Below, piece by piece: positions 1-6,125 of a stretch of DNA of 18,635 nt; the first letter of the stretch is position 1, and each line of letters starts with the position of its first letter. This DNA comes from an uncultured Dorea sp. (GTDB taxonomy: Bacteria > Bacillota > Clostridia > Lachnospirales > Lachnospiraceae): positions 7,161 to 25,795 of the forward strand of contig CAJTUQ010000005.1 of the NCBI GenBank assembly GCA_910579335.1. The letters run 5' to 3'. Position numbers and translations under genes: made by a program. The notes under the pieces were generated by a model. The model was not told where the DNA came from, ran no database searches, and was given only the letters and a program-made list of their open reading frames with translations.

Positions 1-105
1 CATAGCCTCTGTGAGAGGCATCCCCGGCGGATATGTGAGGTTCATAATGTTCTGTTTTATTTTTTCATAGGCCTGTTCGGCAAGAGACAATGATTTTTCC
101 GACAT
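1..105 (-). CDS. GntR-family transcriptional regulator, N-terminal fragment
   Basis: Only the first 35 codons are inside the window; the gene continues past the left edge. The translation begins MSEKSLSLAEQAYEKIKQNI and continues to a PPGMPLTEAM segment. This is the typical opening of the winged-helix DNA-binding domain of FadR/FCD-type GntR regulators (a Y-x-x-I-K-x-x-I helix, then a PG-x-x-L-x-E turn). The ATG at 103-105 is preceded by GGAGA at 111-115 on the minus strand, so the start is well supported. The gene diverges from proC, and the shared spacer holds palindromes of the TNGT-ACNA type used by GntR proteins, so autoregulation and control of proC are likely. The ligand-binding domain is not visible, so the effector and the exact subfamily cannot be read. 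Confidence 0.8.
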   Translation of the reverse strand, partial: MSEKSLSLAEQAYEKIKQNIMNLTYPPGMPLTEAM

Positions 106-140
106 AGTAATCTCCAAAATAATTTCTATTGCATGGATGA

Positions 141-169
141 ATTGTAACATTTTTTTTAAATGAGTTCAA
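141..169 (-). promoter_or_regulatory. Promoter of the GntR-type regulator gene
   Basis: On the minus strand, TTGAAC (164-169) is followed after exactly 17 bases by TACAAT (141-146), a good sigma-A promoter match. Transcription would start near 134, about 30 bases before the regulator's start codon. The palindrome at 184-195 lies just upstream of the -35 element. Confidence 0.6.
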
Positions 170-178
170 GGAAATTTG

Positions 179-207
179 TTGACTTTGTGTACAAATGATG
201 GTATAGT
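179..207 (+). promoter_or_regulatory. Promoter of proC
   Basis: TTGACT (179-184) and TATAGT (202-207) are separated by exactly 17 bases, giving a predicted start near 214. The near-palindrome TTTGTGTACAAA (184-195) overlaps the -35/spacer, and two further palindromes lie just after the start site, an arrangement expected for repression. Confidence 0.65.
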
Positions 208-250
208 ATCCATAACACGAATTTGTATACAAATTATAAAAATGTATACA
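184..250. promoter_or_regulatory. Three GntR-type operator palindromes between gntR and proC
   Basis: Three related inverted repeats are visible: TTTGTGTACAAA (184-195, one central mismatch), AATTTGTATACAAATT (220-235, a perfect 16-bp palindrome) and TGTATACA (243-250). Their centres are 38 and 19 bases apart, so all fall on a 19-base grid. The TNGT...ACNA shape fits operators of the GntR/FadR superfamily, and a gene of that family starts next door. That this particular regulator binds them is an inference. Confidence 0.6.
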
Positions 251-272
251 AAAATAGAAAAGGAAGGTATAA

Positions 273-1070
273 ATGATGAAATTAGGCTTTATCGGAACGG
301 GAAATATGGCGTCGGCAATTATGGGCGGCGTGATTAACAAGGGGCTTTTCAAGGCGGACGAAATTATCGGAGCGGATTTGTATGCGCCGGGAAGAGAACG
401 GGTGAAGGAGCAGTTTGGGATTTGCGTAACGGCTGATAACAGAGAAGTGGTAAAAAGCGCAGAGGTCATTATTCTGTCTGTAAAGCCGCAGTTCTATGCA
501 GATGTAATTGCCGGAATCAAAGATGATGTGACGGATGAGAAGATTATCATTACGATTGCGCCGGGAAAGACGCTTTCCTGGCTTTCCGGGCAATTCGGCA
601 AAGCAGTAAAGCTTGTACGTACGATGCCGAATACTCCGGCGATGGTGGGTGCGGGGATGACTGCGGCATGTCCGAATGAGCATATGACAGAGGATGGAAT
701 CCGGCGGGTAAGGGATATCCTTGAAAGCTTCAGCAAGGTGGAGATTGTGCCGGAAAAGCTCATGGATGTAGTGACGGCGGTAAGCGGAAGCTCTCCGGCT
801 TACGTATATATGTTTATTGAGGCAATGGCGGATGCGGCTGTATCCGGGGGCATGCCGAGAGCTCAGGCATACCAGTTTGCAGCGCAGGCTGTTATGGGAA
901 GTGCGAAGATGGTGCTTGACACCGGTAAGCATCCGGGAGAGCTTAAGGACATGGTATGCTCGCCGGCAGGGACGACTATCGGCGCTGTCAGGACGCTGGA
1001 AGAGAAAGGATTCCGAAGCGCGGTGTTTGAGGCAGTAAAGGTGTGCGAGGAGATTTCCAGGAATATGTAG
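273..1070 (+). CDS. proC: Pyrroline-5-carboxylate reductase
   Basis: Catalyses the last step of proline synthesis, the NAD(P)H-dependent reduction of 1-pyrroline-5-carboxylate to proline, in the cytosol. The 265-residue length is normal. The N-terminus shows the Rossmann dinucleotide-binding motif GFIGTGNMASAI. The middle contains VRTMPNTPAMVGAGMT, and the C-terminal dimerisation domain carries the family signature VSGSSPAYVYMFIEAMADA followed by SPAGTTI. Two adjacent ATG codons (273 and 276) follow AGGAAGG at 261-267; the second gives a slightly better 8-base spacing, so the protein may be one residue shorter. It stands alone in its transcription unit, followed by a hairpin at 1142-1186. A GntR-type regulator is encoded divergently, and its presumed operators overlap the proC promoter, which suggests regulated rather than constitutive expression. 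Confidence 0.96.
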   Translation: MMKLGFIGTGNMASAIMGGVINKGLFKADEIIGADLYAPGRERVKEQFGICVTADNREVVKSAEVIILSVKPQFYADVIAGIKDDVTDEKIIITIAPGKTLSWLSGQFGKAVKLVRTMPNTPAMVGAGMTAACPNEHMTEDGIRRVRDILESFSKVEIVPEKLMDVVTAVSGSSPAYVYMFIEAMADAAVSGGMPRAQAYQFAAQAVMGSAKMVLDTGKHPGELKDMVCSPAGTTIGAVRTLEEKGFRSAVFEAVKVCEEISRNM

Positions 1071-1141
1071 GTTGGCGACGGCAGAGTGGTTTATAGGGGC
1101 ACAGATATTTAATCGGGGCGAAGTAAATATTTTGTGCGGTT

Positions 1142-1186
1142 AAGAAAACCTTGAAGGGAGAAGAGATTTTTCCGCAAGGTTTTCTT
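1142..1186 (+). terminator. Hairpin after proC, probable terminator
   Basis: AAGAAAACCTTG (1142-1153) pairs perfectly with CAAGGTTTTCTT (1175-1186), a 12-bp stem with a further GGAGA/TTTCC pairing inside the loop. The U-rich stretch is part of the 3' arm rather than a separate tail, so termination efficiency is uncertain and it could act in both directions. Confidence 0.6.
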
Positions 1187-1191
1187 TGCTG

Positions 1192-1220
1192 TTGAAAGAT
1201 AAAGCATTTATACCTATAAT
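1192..1220 (+). promoter_or_regulatory. Promoter of the 1265-1879 gene
   Basis: TTGAAA (1192-1197), a 17-base spacer and a perfect TATAAT (1215-1220) form one of the best sigma-A promoter matches in the window. It begins directly after the hairpin that closes the proC unit, so the next gene has its own promoter. Confidence 0.7.
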
Positions 1221-1264
1221 ATAATGAAATATAATTTAAAGCATGATAAATCGGAGGTAGTGCA

Positions 1265-1879
1265 TTGGATATAAAAAAAGAGCTGGAGTATTTTGAGATC
1301 GACGGGGCGTTCGGCGGAAATCAGGACTGGTTTACCAACGTGGTCATGAATATCGGCGGGTGTGCGGCGGCGACAGCCTGCGACTGCTGCATTTATTTTG
1401 CAAGGCAGATGGGGATAAAGGAGCTGTATCCGTTTGATGCCGACAGTTTGAATAAAGAAGATTATAAGCGTTTCAGCCAGATGATGAAGCCGTATATTAG
1501 GCCGAGAGCCGGCGGAGTGAGAAAGCTTGCATGGTTTGTCGGCGGATTCCGGAAATATATGGAGGACGTGAAAGCCGCAGGGCGGATTGGGATGGAGGAG
1601 TTTTCAGGGACACGGACGGTGAAAGAAGCCGGAGAGCTCATCCAGGGCCAGATTAAGCAGGAAATGCCCGTCCCCGTCCTGCTCTTGCAGCACAGGGACA
1701 GAGATAAGTTTAAGGACTATATCTGGCATTGGTTCCTGATAGTGGGATTTGGGCAGGAGGACGGTGATTTTAAAATAAAAACAGCGACTTACGGGGAAGC
1801 AGCCTGGTTTTCACTGAGAGAAATGTGGGATACGGGCTTTGCGGAGAAAGGCGGCCTGATAAAGCTTGTGAGGCAGTAA
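1265..1879 (+). CDS. Uncharacterised protein with a possible papain-like (C39-like) cysteine peptidase fold
   Basis: A soluble protein of 204 residues with no signal peptide or membrane segment. The TTG start at 1265 is chosen because GGAGG (1253-1257) lies 7 bases upstream; no in-frame ATG is near. Two conspicuous segments are a small-residue motif IGGCAAATACDCC (Cys33 after GG, then Cys39, Cys41 and Cys42) and, near the C-terminus, YIWHWFLIVGF with His155 entering a hydrophobic strand, followed by a KIKTATYGE strand. A GGCAA helix start with a later HW-hydrophobic strand is the layout of papain-like C39-type peptidases. I recall similar Clostridia proteins annotated only as hypothetical. 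The peptidase idea is an inference from motif order, and a bacteriocin-processing role is not supported because no transporter or leader peptide is near. It is monocistronic between a hairpin and the cyclophilin gene. Confidence 0.75.
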   Translation: MDIKKELEYFEIDGAFGGNQDWFTNVVMNIGGCAAATACDCCIYFARQMGIKELYPFDADSLNKEDYKRFSQMMKPYIRPRAGGVRKLAWFVGGFRKYMEDVKAAGRIGMEEFSGTRTVKEAGELIQGQIKQEMPVPVLLLQHRDRDKFKDYIWHWFLIVGFGQEDGDFKIKTATYGEAAWFSLREMWDTGFAEKGGLIKLVRQ

Positions 1880-1892
1880 CTTATCTTTCTGC

Positions 1893-1921
1893 TTTACGAA
1901 TCATTGATTATGGGATAAAAT
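1893..1921 (+). promoter_or_regulatory. Possible promoter of the cyclophilin gene
   Basis: TTTACG (1893-1898), a 17-base spacer and TAAAAT (1916-1921) lie about 50 bases upstream of the cyclophilin start. The -35 element matches only four of six consensus bases, so this is a moderate call. Confidence 0.35.
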
Positions 1922-1972
1922 AGAAAACGGTTTAAAAATGGAACAGAAATATTTATAAAATAAAGGAGAGAT

Positions 1973-2497
1973 ATGAAGATGGAGAATCCAATTGTTACGT
2001 TTGAGATGGAAAATGGGGATATAATGAAAGCGGAGCTGTATCCGGAGACTGCGCCTAATACGGTGAATAATTTTATCTCGCTGGTTCAGAAAGGGTACTA
2101 TGACGGGCTTATCTTCCACAGAGTAATCAGCGGGTTTATGATTCAGGGCGGCTGCCCGGACGGGACAGGCATGGGCGGTCCGGGATATGCGATTAAGGGT
2201 GAGTTTAAGCAGAACGGATGGAACAATAATCTTAAGCATACGGCGGGCGTGCTTTCTATGGCGCGGGCGATGGATCCCGATTCCGCCGGTTCCCAGTTTT
2301 TTATCATGCATAAAGATTCACCGCATCTTGACGGAGCGTATGCTGCGTTCGGCCAGATTATCGAAGGCATGGAAACGGTAAATAAAATTGCCGGAACGGA
2401 CACAGACTATAATGACAGACCGCTTGACGAGCAGAGGATGAAGACGGTCAGCGTTGATACGAAGGGTGAAAAATATCCGGAGCCGGAAAAGATATAA
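1973..2497 (+). CDS. ppiB: Cyclophilin-type peptidyl-prolyl cis-trans isomerase
   Basis: Accelerates cis-trans isomerisation of proline peptide bonds. With no signal peptide or lipobox, the 174-residue protein is expected in the cytosol. The cyclophilin core is complete: TAPNTVNNFISL, the catalytic arginine in FHRVISGFMIQGG (equivalent to human CypA Arg55 with Phe60 and Gln63), and GSQFFI (Phe113). Compared with CypA, the Trp121 position reads His (PHLDG) and the His126 position reads Tyr (LDGAYAAFG), as in many bacterial forms with weak cyclosporin binding. A short charged tail follows the domain. The ATG at 1973 has AAGGAGAG 3 to 10 bases upstream. It is followed after 57 bases by ecfA1 in the same direction and may be its promoter-proximal neighbour in an operon; no terminator is visible between them. 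Confidence 0.93.
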   Translation: MKMENPIVTFEMENGDIMKAELYPETAPNTVNNFISLVQKGYYDGLIFHRVISGFMIQGGCPDGTGMGGPGYAIKGEFKQNGWNNNLKHTAGVLSMARAMDPDSAGSQFFIMHKDSPHLDGAYAAFGQIIEGMETVNKIAGTDTDYNDRPLDEQRMKTVSVDTKGEKYPEPEKI

Positions 2498-2554
2498 GAC
2501 GGCGCAAAGGATGCATTGTTTTGGATTCGCAGGAGTGGGAGGCTTGAGCCTGAT

Positions 2555-3412
2555 ATGGATATGATTCAGACAGAAAAACTGATATTTGAATATGAAAAGC
2601 GGGATGAGGACGGAAATGTCATCGGTGCTTCCCGCGCGATTGACGGTGTGGATATAGATGTGAAGGAGGGGCAGTTTGTGGCCGTACTGGGGCACAACGG
2701 CTCCGGAAAATCCACATTTGCCAAACACCTCAATGCCATCCTGGTTCCTACGGACGGGACGGTGTGGGTAGACGGGCGGAATACGAAAGAGCCTCAGGAA
2801 TTATGGAATGTCCGGCAGGCGGCGGGAATGGTCTTTCAAAATCCGGACAATCAAATCATCGGGACTGTCGTGGAGGAGGATGTAGGATTCGGCCCGGAAA
2901 ATTTGGGGGTGCCTACAGATGAGATTTGGCAGAGAGTTGAGGAGAGCTTAAAGGCTGTCGGTATGCTGTCGTACAGGCACCATTCGCCGAACAAACTGTC
3001 CGGAGGACAGAAGCAGAGGGTGGCAATTGCCGGAGTAGTGGCGATGGAGCCGAAATGTATTGTGCTGGACGAGCCGACGGCCATGCTTGACCCGATGGGG
3101 CGCAAAGAGGTATTAAAGACCGTCAGGCGGCTGAGAGAGGAAAAGAAGGTGACGGTAATCCTTATCACCCATTATATGGAAGAAGTGGTGGATGCGGATA
3201 AAATCTACGTGATGGATCACGGAAAAGTCGTGATGGAGGGAACGCCGAGAGAGATTTTCAGCCAGGTAGAGCGTCTTAAGGAATACCGGCTTGACGTGCC
3301 ACAGGTGACGGTACTGGCGGACGAGCTTAGAAAGCGGGGAATTGACATACCGGGGGGAATCCTGCGGAAAGAAGAGCTGGTGCAGGAATTAGTAAAAGTT
3401 TTTCAAAAGTAA
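2555..3412 (+). CDS. ecfA1: Energy-coupling factor transporter ATPase EcfA1
   Basis: One of two ABC ATPases that power ECF-type vitamin and micronutrient importers at the inner face of the membrane. Counting from ATG 2555 (285 residues), Walker A GHNGSGKST is residues 46-54. It is followed by the Q-loop VFQNPDNQ, signature LSGGQKQR, Walker B IVLDEPTAMLDP and the H-loop LITHYMEE. The C-terminal stretch EYRLDVPQVTVLADELRKRG is typical of EcfA proteins. The frame is open from a TTG at 2516, but those extra residues look non-conserved. GGAGG at 2538-2542 favours ATG 2555 (12-base spacing) or 2561, and homologues I recall begin MDMI. It starts the ecfA1-ecfA2-ecfT-truA run common in Firmicutes. 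There is no substrate-binding S protein nearby. Confidence 0.93.
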   Translation: MDMIQTEKLIFEYEKRDEDGNVIGASRAIDGVDIDVKEGQFVAVLGHNGSGKSTFAKHLNAILVPTDGTVWVDGRNTKEPQELWNVRQAAGMVFQNPDNQIIGTVVEEDVGFGPENLGVPTDEIWQRVEESLKAVGMLSYRHHSPNKLSGGQKQRVAIAGVVAMEPKCIVLDEPTAMLDPMGRKEVLKTVRRLREEKKVTVILITHYMEEVVDADKIYVMDHGKVVMEGTPREIFSQVERLKEYRLDVPQVTVLADELRKRGIDIPGGILRKEELVQELVKVFQK

Positions 3413-3431
3413 CAAAAACAAAGGAGAGATT

Positions 3432-4310
3432 ATGTCAATCAGACTGGAACACTTGAATTATATATACAGTCCGAATACGGCTTATGAAAAGCATGCGTTA
3501 AAGGATATATGCTTAGAGATTCCGGATGGGGAGTTCGTGGGGATTATCGGCCATACCGGTTCGGGCAAATCTACGCTTATACAGCATTTTAACGGGTTGA
3601 TGAAAGCAACGGACGGAAAGCTGTTCTATAATGGAGAAAACATATATGAACAGGGCTATCATATGAAAAAGCTCCGCAATGAGGTTGGGCTTGTGTTCCA
3701 GTATCCGGAGCACCAGTTGTTTGAGACGGACGTCATGGCGGACGTATGCTTCGGGCCTAAAAATCAGGGGCTGAGCAAGGAAGAATGCAGGGAGCGGGCC
3801 TTGGAAGCGCTTAAGCTGGTAGGGCTCAAGGAAAAATATTACAAATCCTCCCCGTTTGAACTGTCCGGTGGACAAAAGCGCCGGGCGGCAATTGCGGGAG
3901 TGCTTGCCATGCGCCCGAAAGTACTTGTCTTGGATGAACCGACGGCGGGGCTCGACCCGAAGGGACGGGATGATATATTAGAACAGGTGGCCTATCTTCA
4001 TCGTCAGACGGATATGACGGTAATTCTTGTATCGCACAGTATGGAGGACATTGCCAGATATGCGGACAGGATTATTGTGATGAATCATGGAGAGGTACTG
4101 TATAATGATGAGCCGAAAAAGGTGTTTGCCCATTACAGGGAACTGGAGCGCGCAGGGCTTGCGGCGCCGCAGGTGACATATATTATGCATGATTTGAAGG
4201 AATGCGGGCTTTCGGTAAATATTGAGGCGACGACAGTGGCGGAGGCGGCGGATGAAATCATAAATGCATTGGAAAACAGAAAGAATAAAACAGTGGAGAA
4301 GGGAAAATGA
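3432..4310 (+). CDS. ecfA2: Energy-coupling factor transporter ATPase EcfA2
   Basis: Second ATPase subunit of the ECF transporter, forming a heterodimer with EcfA1 that drives the EcfT scaffold. Of 292 residues, Walker A GHTGSGKST lies at 40-48, then the Q-loop VFQYPEHQLFE, signature LSGGQKRR, Walker B VLVLDEPTAGLDP and H-loop LVSHSMEDIA. The LFETDV stretch after the Q-loop is characteristic of the EcfA2 branch. AAGGAGAG lies just ahead of ATG 3432, and only 19 bases separate it from ecfA1. Its stop overlaps the ecfT start by four bases (ATGA at 4307-4310), so the three subunits are probably made by coupled translation. Confidence 0.95.
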   Translation: MSIRLEHLNYIYSPNTAYEKHALKDICLEIPDGEFVGIIGHTGSGKSTLIQHFNGLMKATDGKLFYNGENIYEQGYHMKKLRNEVGLVFQYPEHQLFETDVMADVCFGPKNQGLSKEECRERALEALKLVGLKEKYYKSSPFELSGGQKRRAAIAGVLAMRPKVLVLDEPTAGLDPKGRDDILEQVAYLHRQTDMTVILVSHSMEDIARYADRIIVMNHGEVLYNDEPKKVFAHYRELERAGLAAPQVTYIMHDLKECGLSVNIEATTVAEAADEIINALENRKNKTVEKGK

Positions 4311-5131
4311 TTCGAGATATAACAATAGGACAATATTATCCTGCAAAAAGCATACTGCACCGTCTGGATCCGAGAGTGAAACTGGTTTCAACGCTGCTAT
4401 ACCTGATATCATTATTTCTTTTCCGGAGCGTTGCGGGGTATCTGGCTGCTACGTTGTTTCTTATCGCAGTCATCCGCGCGTCTAAAGTTCCGTTTGGGTA
4501 TATCGTAAAGGGATTGAAGCCAATCGTTATGCTTTTATTGATTACGGTGGTGTTCAATCTTTTCCTTAAGAAGGACGGGGAGGTATTGTTTTCTGTCTGG
4601 AAGCTTACAGTTACAACGGTGGGGCTTAGAAATGCGGTATATATGACGATAAGGCTCATTTACCTTATCGTAGGCTCGTCCCTGATGACATTTACTACAA
4701 CGCCGAATGAGCTGACAGACGGCATAGAGGCCCTTTTGCATCCGCTCAACAAAATACATGTCCCGGTGCACGAAGTAGCGATGATGATGTCGATTGCGCT
4801 GCGGTTTATCCCGATTCTTTTGGAGGAAACAGACAAGATTATGAAAGCGCAGCAGGCAAGGGGAGCAGACTTTGAAAGCGGAAACGTGATGCAGAGGGCA
4901 AAGGCTATGATTCCGATTCTTGTCCCGCTTTTTGTGTCTGCGTTCCGGCGGGCGTATGACCTTGCGATGGCAATGGAAGCGAGATGTTACCGGGGCGGCG
5001 ACGGCAGGACAAAGATGAAGCCTCTCCGGTATAAAGGGAGGGATTGGGCGGCCTACGTAATTATGGTCGGCTACGTAGTTTCGGCGGCTGTTATCGGAAG
5101 ATATGCGCCGTTTAAGATATGGATCTTTTAA
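4307..5131 (+). CDS. ecfT: Energy-coupling factor transporter transmembrane protein EcfT
   Basis: Integral membrane scaffold that couples the EcfA1-EcfA2 ATPases to exchangeable substrate-binding S components. The protein has 274 residues with an N-terminal LDPRVKL motif typical of EcfT. Several hydrophobic segments follow (roughly residues 25-60, 70-90, 110-130 and 245-265). Two Ala-Arg coupling motifs are present: QQARGAD and, further on, MEARCYRG. These sit in the long cytoplasmic coupling helices that contact the ATPases. It overlaps ecfA2 by four bases and precedes truA by about 50. In group II ECF systems one such module serves several S proteins encoded elsewhere, which fits the absence of an S gene here; the transported vitamin cannot be told from this window. 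Confidence 0.93.
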   Translation: MIRDITIGQYYPAKSILHRLDPRVKLVSTLLYLISLFLFRSVAGYLAATLFLIAVIRASKVPFGYIVKGLKPIVMLLLITVVFNLFLKKDGEVLFSVWKLTVTTVGLRNAVYMTIRLIYLIVGSSLMTFTTTPNELTDGIEALLHPLNKIHVPVHEVAMMMSIALRFIPILLEETDKIMKAQQARGADFESGNVMQRAKAMIPILVPLFVSAFRRAYDLAMAMEARCYRGGDGRTKMKPLRYKGRDWAAYVIMVGYVVSAAVIGRYAPFKIWIF

Positions 5132-5183
5132 AGGTGCCGCAGTATAGGCTGACTTTAAACGGATGATTTTGGAGGGAGTTTAC

Positions 5184-5945
5184 GTGAGACGGATACGGCT
5201 CTTAATTGCCTATGACGGCACGAATTACTGCGGCTGGCAGACTCAGCCCAACGGGATTACAGTTGAAGAGGTATTGAACCGTGAGATCAGCGGGCTTACC
5301 GGCGAGGATATTCATATTATCGGTGCGAGCCGTACGGATTCCGGCGTGCATGCTCTTGGAAACGTGGCGGTGTTTGATACGGATACGTCCATTCCGCCGG
5401 AGAGGATGGCCTATGCGCTGAATCAGAGAATGCCAAAGGACATTGTAATTGTAAAGTCCGATGAGACGGCCTTAGGCTGGCATCCGAGATATCAGGAGCA
5501 TATAAAGAAAACATACGAGTACCATATTTATAATGCGCCTGTGCCCAACCCGCTGAAAAGGAGGTACAGCGCATTTGTATCTTTTCCTCTTGATATAGGG
5601 AAAATGCGCGAGGGCGCAGAGTACCTTGTAGGGGAGCATGATTTTGTAAGTTTCTGCAATGTGCGGACGAATGTGTCCGACACAGTCCGGACGGTGGAGA
5701 ATATTTCTATAGTAAAAGAAGGGGCGGATATTGTAATCCGGATTACGGGAAACGGATTTCTCTATAATATGGTAAGGATTATTGCGGGGACGCTGATACG
5801 GGTCGGACGGAGATTTTATGGACCGGAGAAGGTAAAGGAAATACTGGAGGAGAGGAAACGGACGGCTGCGGGAGTGACTGCCCCGGCAAACGGGCTGGTG
5901 CTGGCAGAAATTGATTACAATATGCCGGAAAGCACTTGTCTTTGA
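5184..5945 (+). CDS. truA: tRNA pseudouridine(38-40) synthase TruA
   Basis: Converts uridines 38, 39 and 40 of the tRNA anticodon arm to pseudouridine in the cytosol. The opening RRIRLLIAYDGTNYCGWQTQ and the catalytic motif GASRTDSGVHALG, with the nucleophilic Asp at residue 52, are diagnostic; NGFLYNMVRIIAGTL is the conserved C-terminal segment. The frame is open back to ATG 5163. GTG 5184 is preferred because GGAGGGAG (5171-5178) lies 5 bases upstream and homologues begin just before the first strand, giving 253 residues. It closes the ecfA1-ecfA2-ecfT-truA run. Its linkage to the ECF genes is a conserved Firmicutes arrangement without a known functional basis. Confidence 0.95.
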   Translation: MRRIRLLIAYDGTNYCGWQTQPNGITVEEVLNREISGLTGEDIHIIGASRTDSGVHALGNVAVFDTDTSIPPERMAYALNQRMPKDIVIVKSDETALGWHPRYQEHIKKTYEYHIYNAPVPNPLKRRYSAFVSFPLDIGKMREGAEYLVGEHDFVSFCNVRTNVSDTVRTVENISIVKEGADIVIRITGNGFLYNMVRIIAGTLIRVGRRFYGPEKVKEILEERKRTAAGVTAPANGLVLAEIDYNMPESTCL

Positions 5946-5970
5946 ATTAACAAGAGTGACAAATGAATAA

Positions 5971-5995
5971 CAATATCCAAAAATCATAGATATTG
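5971..5995 (+). terminator. Weak AT-rich hairpin after truA
   Basis: CAATATC (5971-5977) and GATATTG (5989-5995) form a 7-bp inverted repeat with an 11-base loop, followed by an A-rich stretch rather than a clear U tail. It is the only stem-loop I can see between truA and hppA and may be a weak terminator. Confidence 0.3.
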
Positions 5996-6058
5996 AATAA
6001 AAAACTGCAATTAGATATATTAACCGAAGAAAAATATTAAAAAAACAGAAATTAAATC

Positions 6059-6086
6059 TATACAAATTCCATTTTTGTGATAATAT
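6059..6086 (+). promoter_or_regulatory. Extended -10 promoter of hppA
   Basis: TAATAT (6081-6086) is preceded directly by TGTGA (6076-6080), the Gram-positive extended -10 motif TRTGN, with a TATACA -35-like hexamer at 6059-6064. The same TTTGTGATAATAT string recurs upstream of the 8241 gene. Confidence 0.45.
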
Positions 6087-6125
6087 GATTATACATATAC
6101 TTTAAAGTGAATGGGAGGTTTGTAT

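Noticed and set aside
282..932. Long open frame on the minus strand across proC
   Set aside because: It is antisense to a clearly identified proC, its translation has no recognisable motif, and it lacks a ribosome binding site.
1265..1879. Bacteriocin-processing peptidase system
   Set aside because: There is no ABC exporter, double-glycine leader peptide or immunity gene around the Cys/His protein.
2516..2554. N-terminal extension of ecfA1 from TTG 2516
   Set aside because: The extra 13 residues look non-conserved, and the stronger GGAGG lies downstream of this start.
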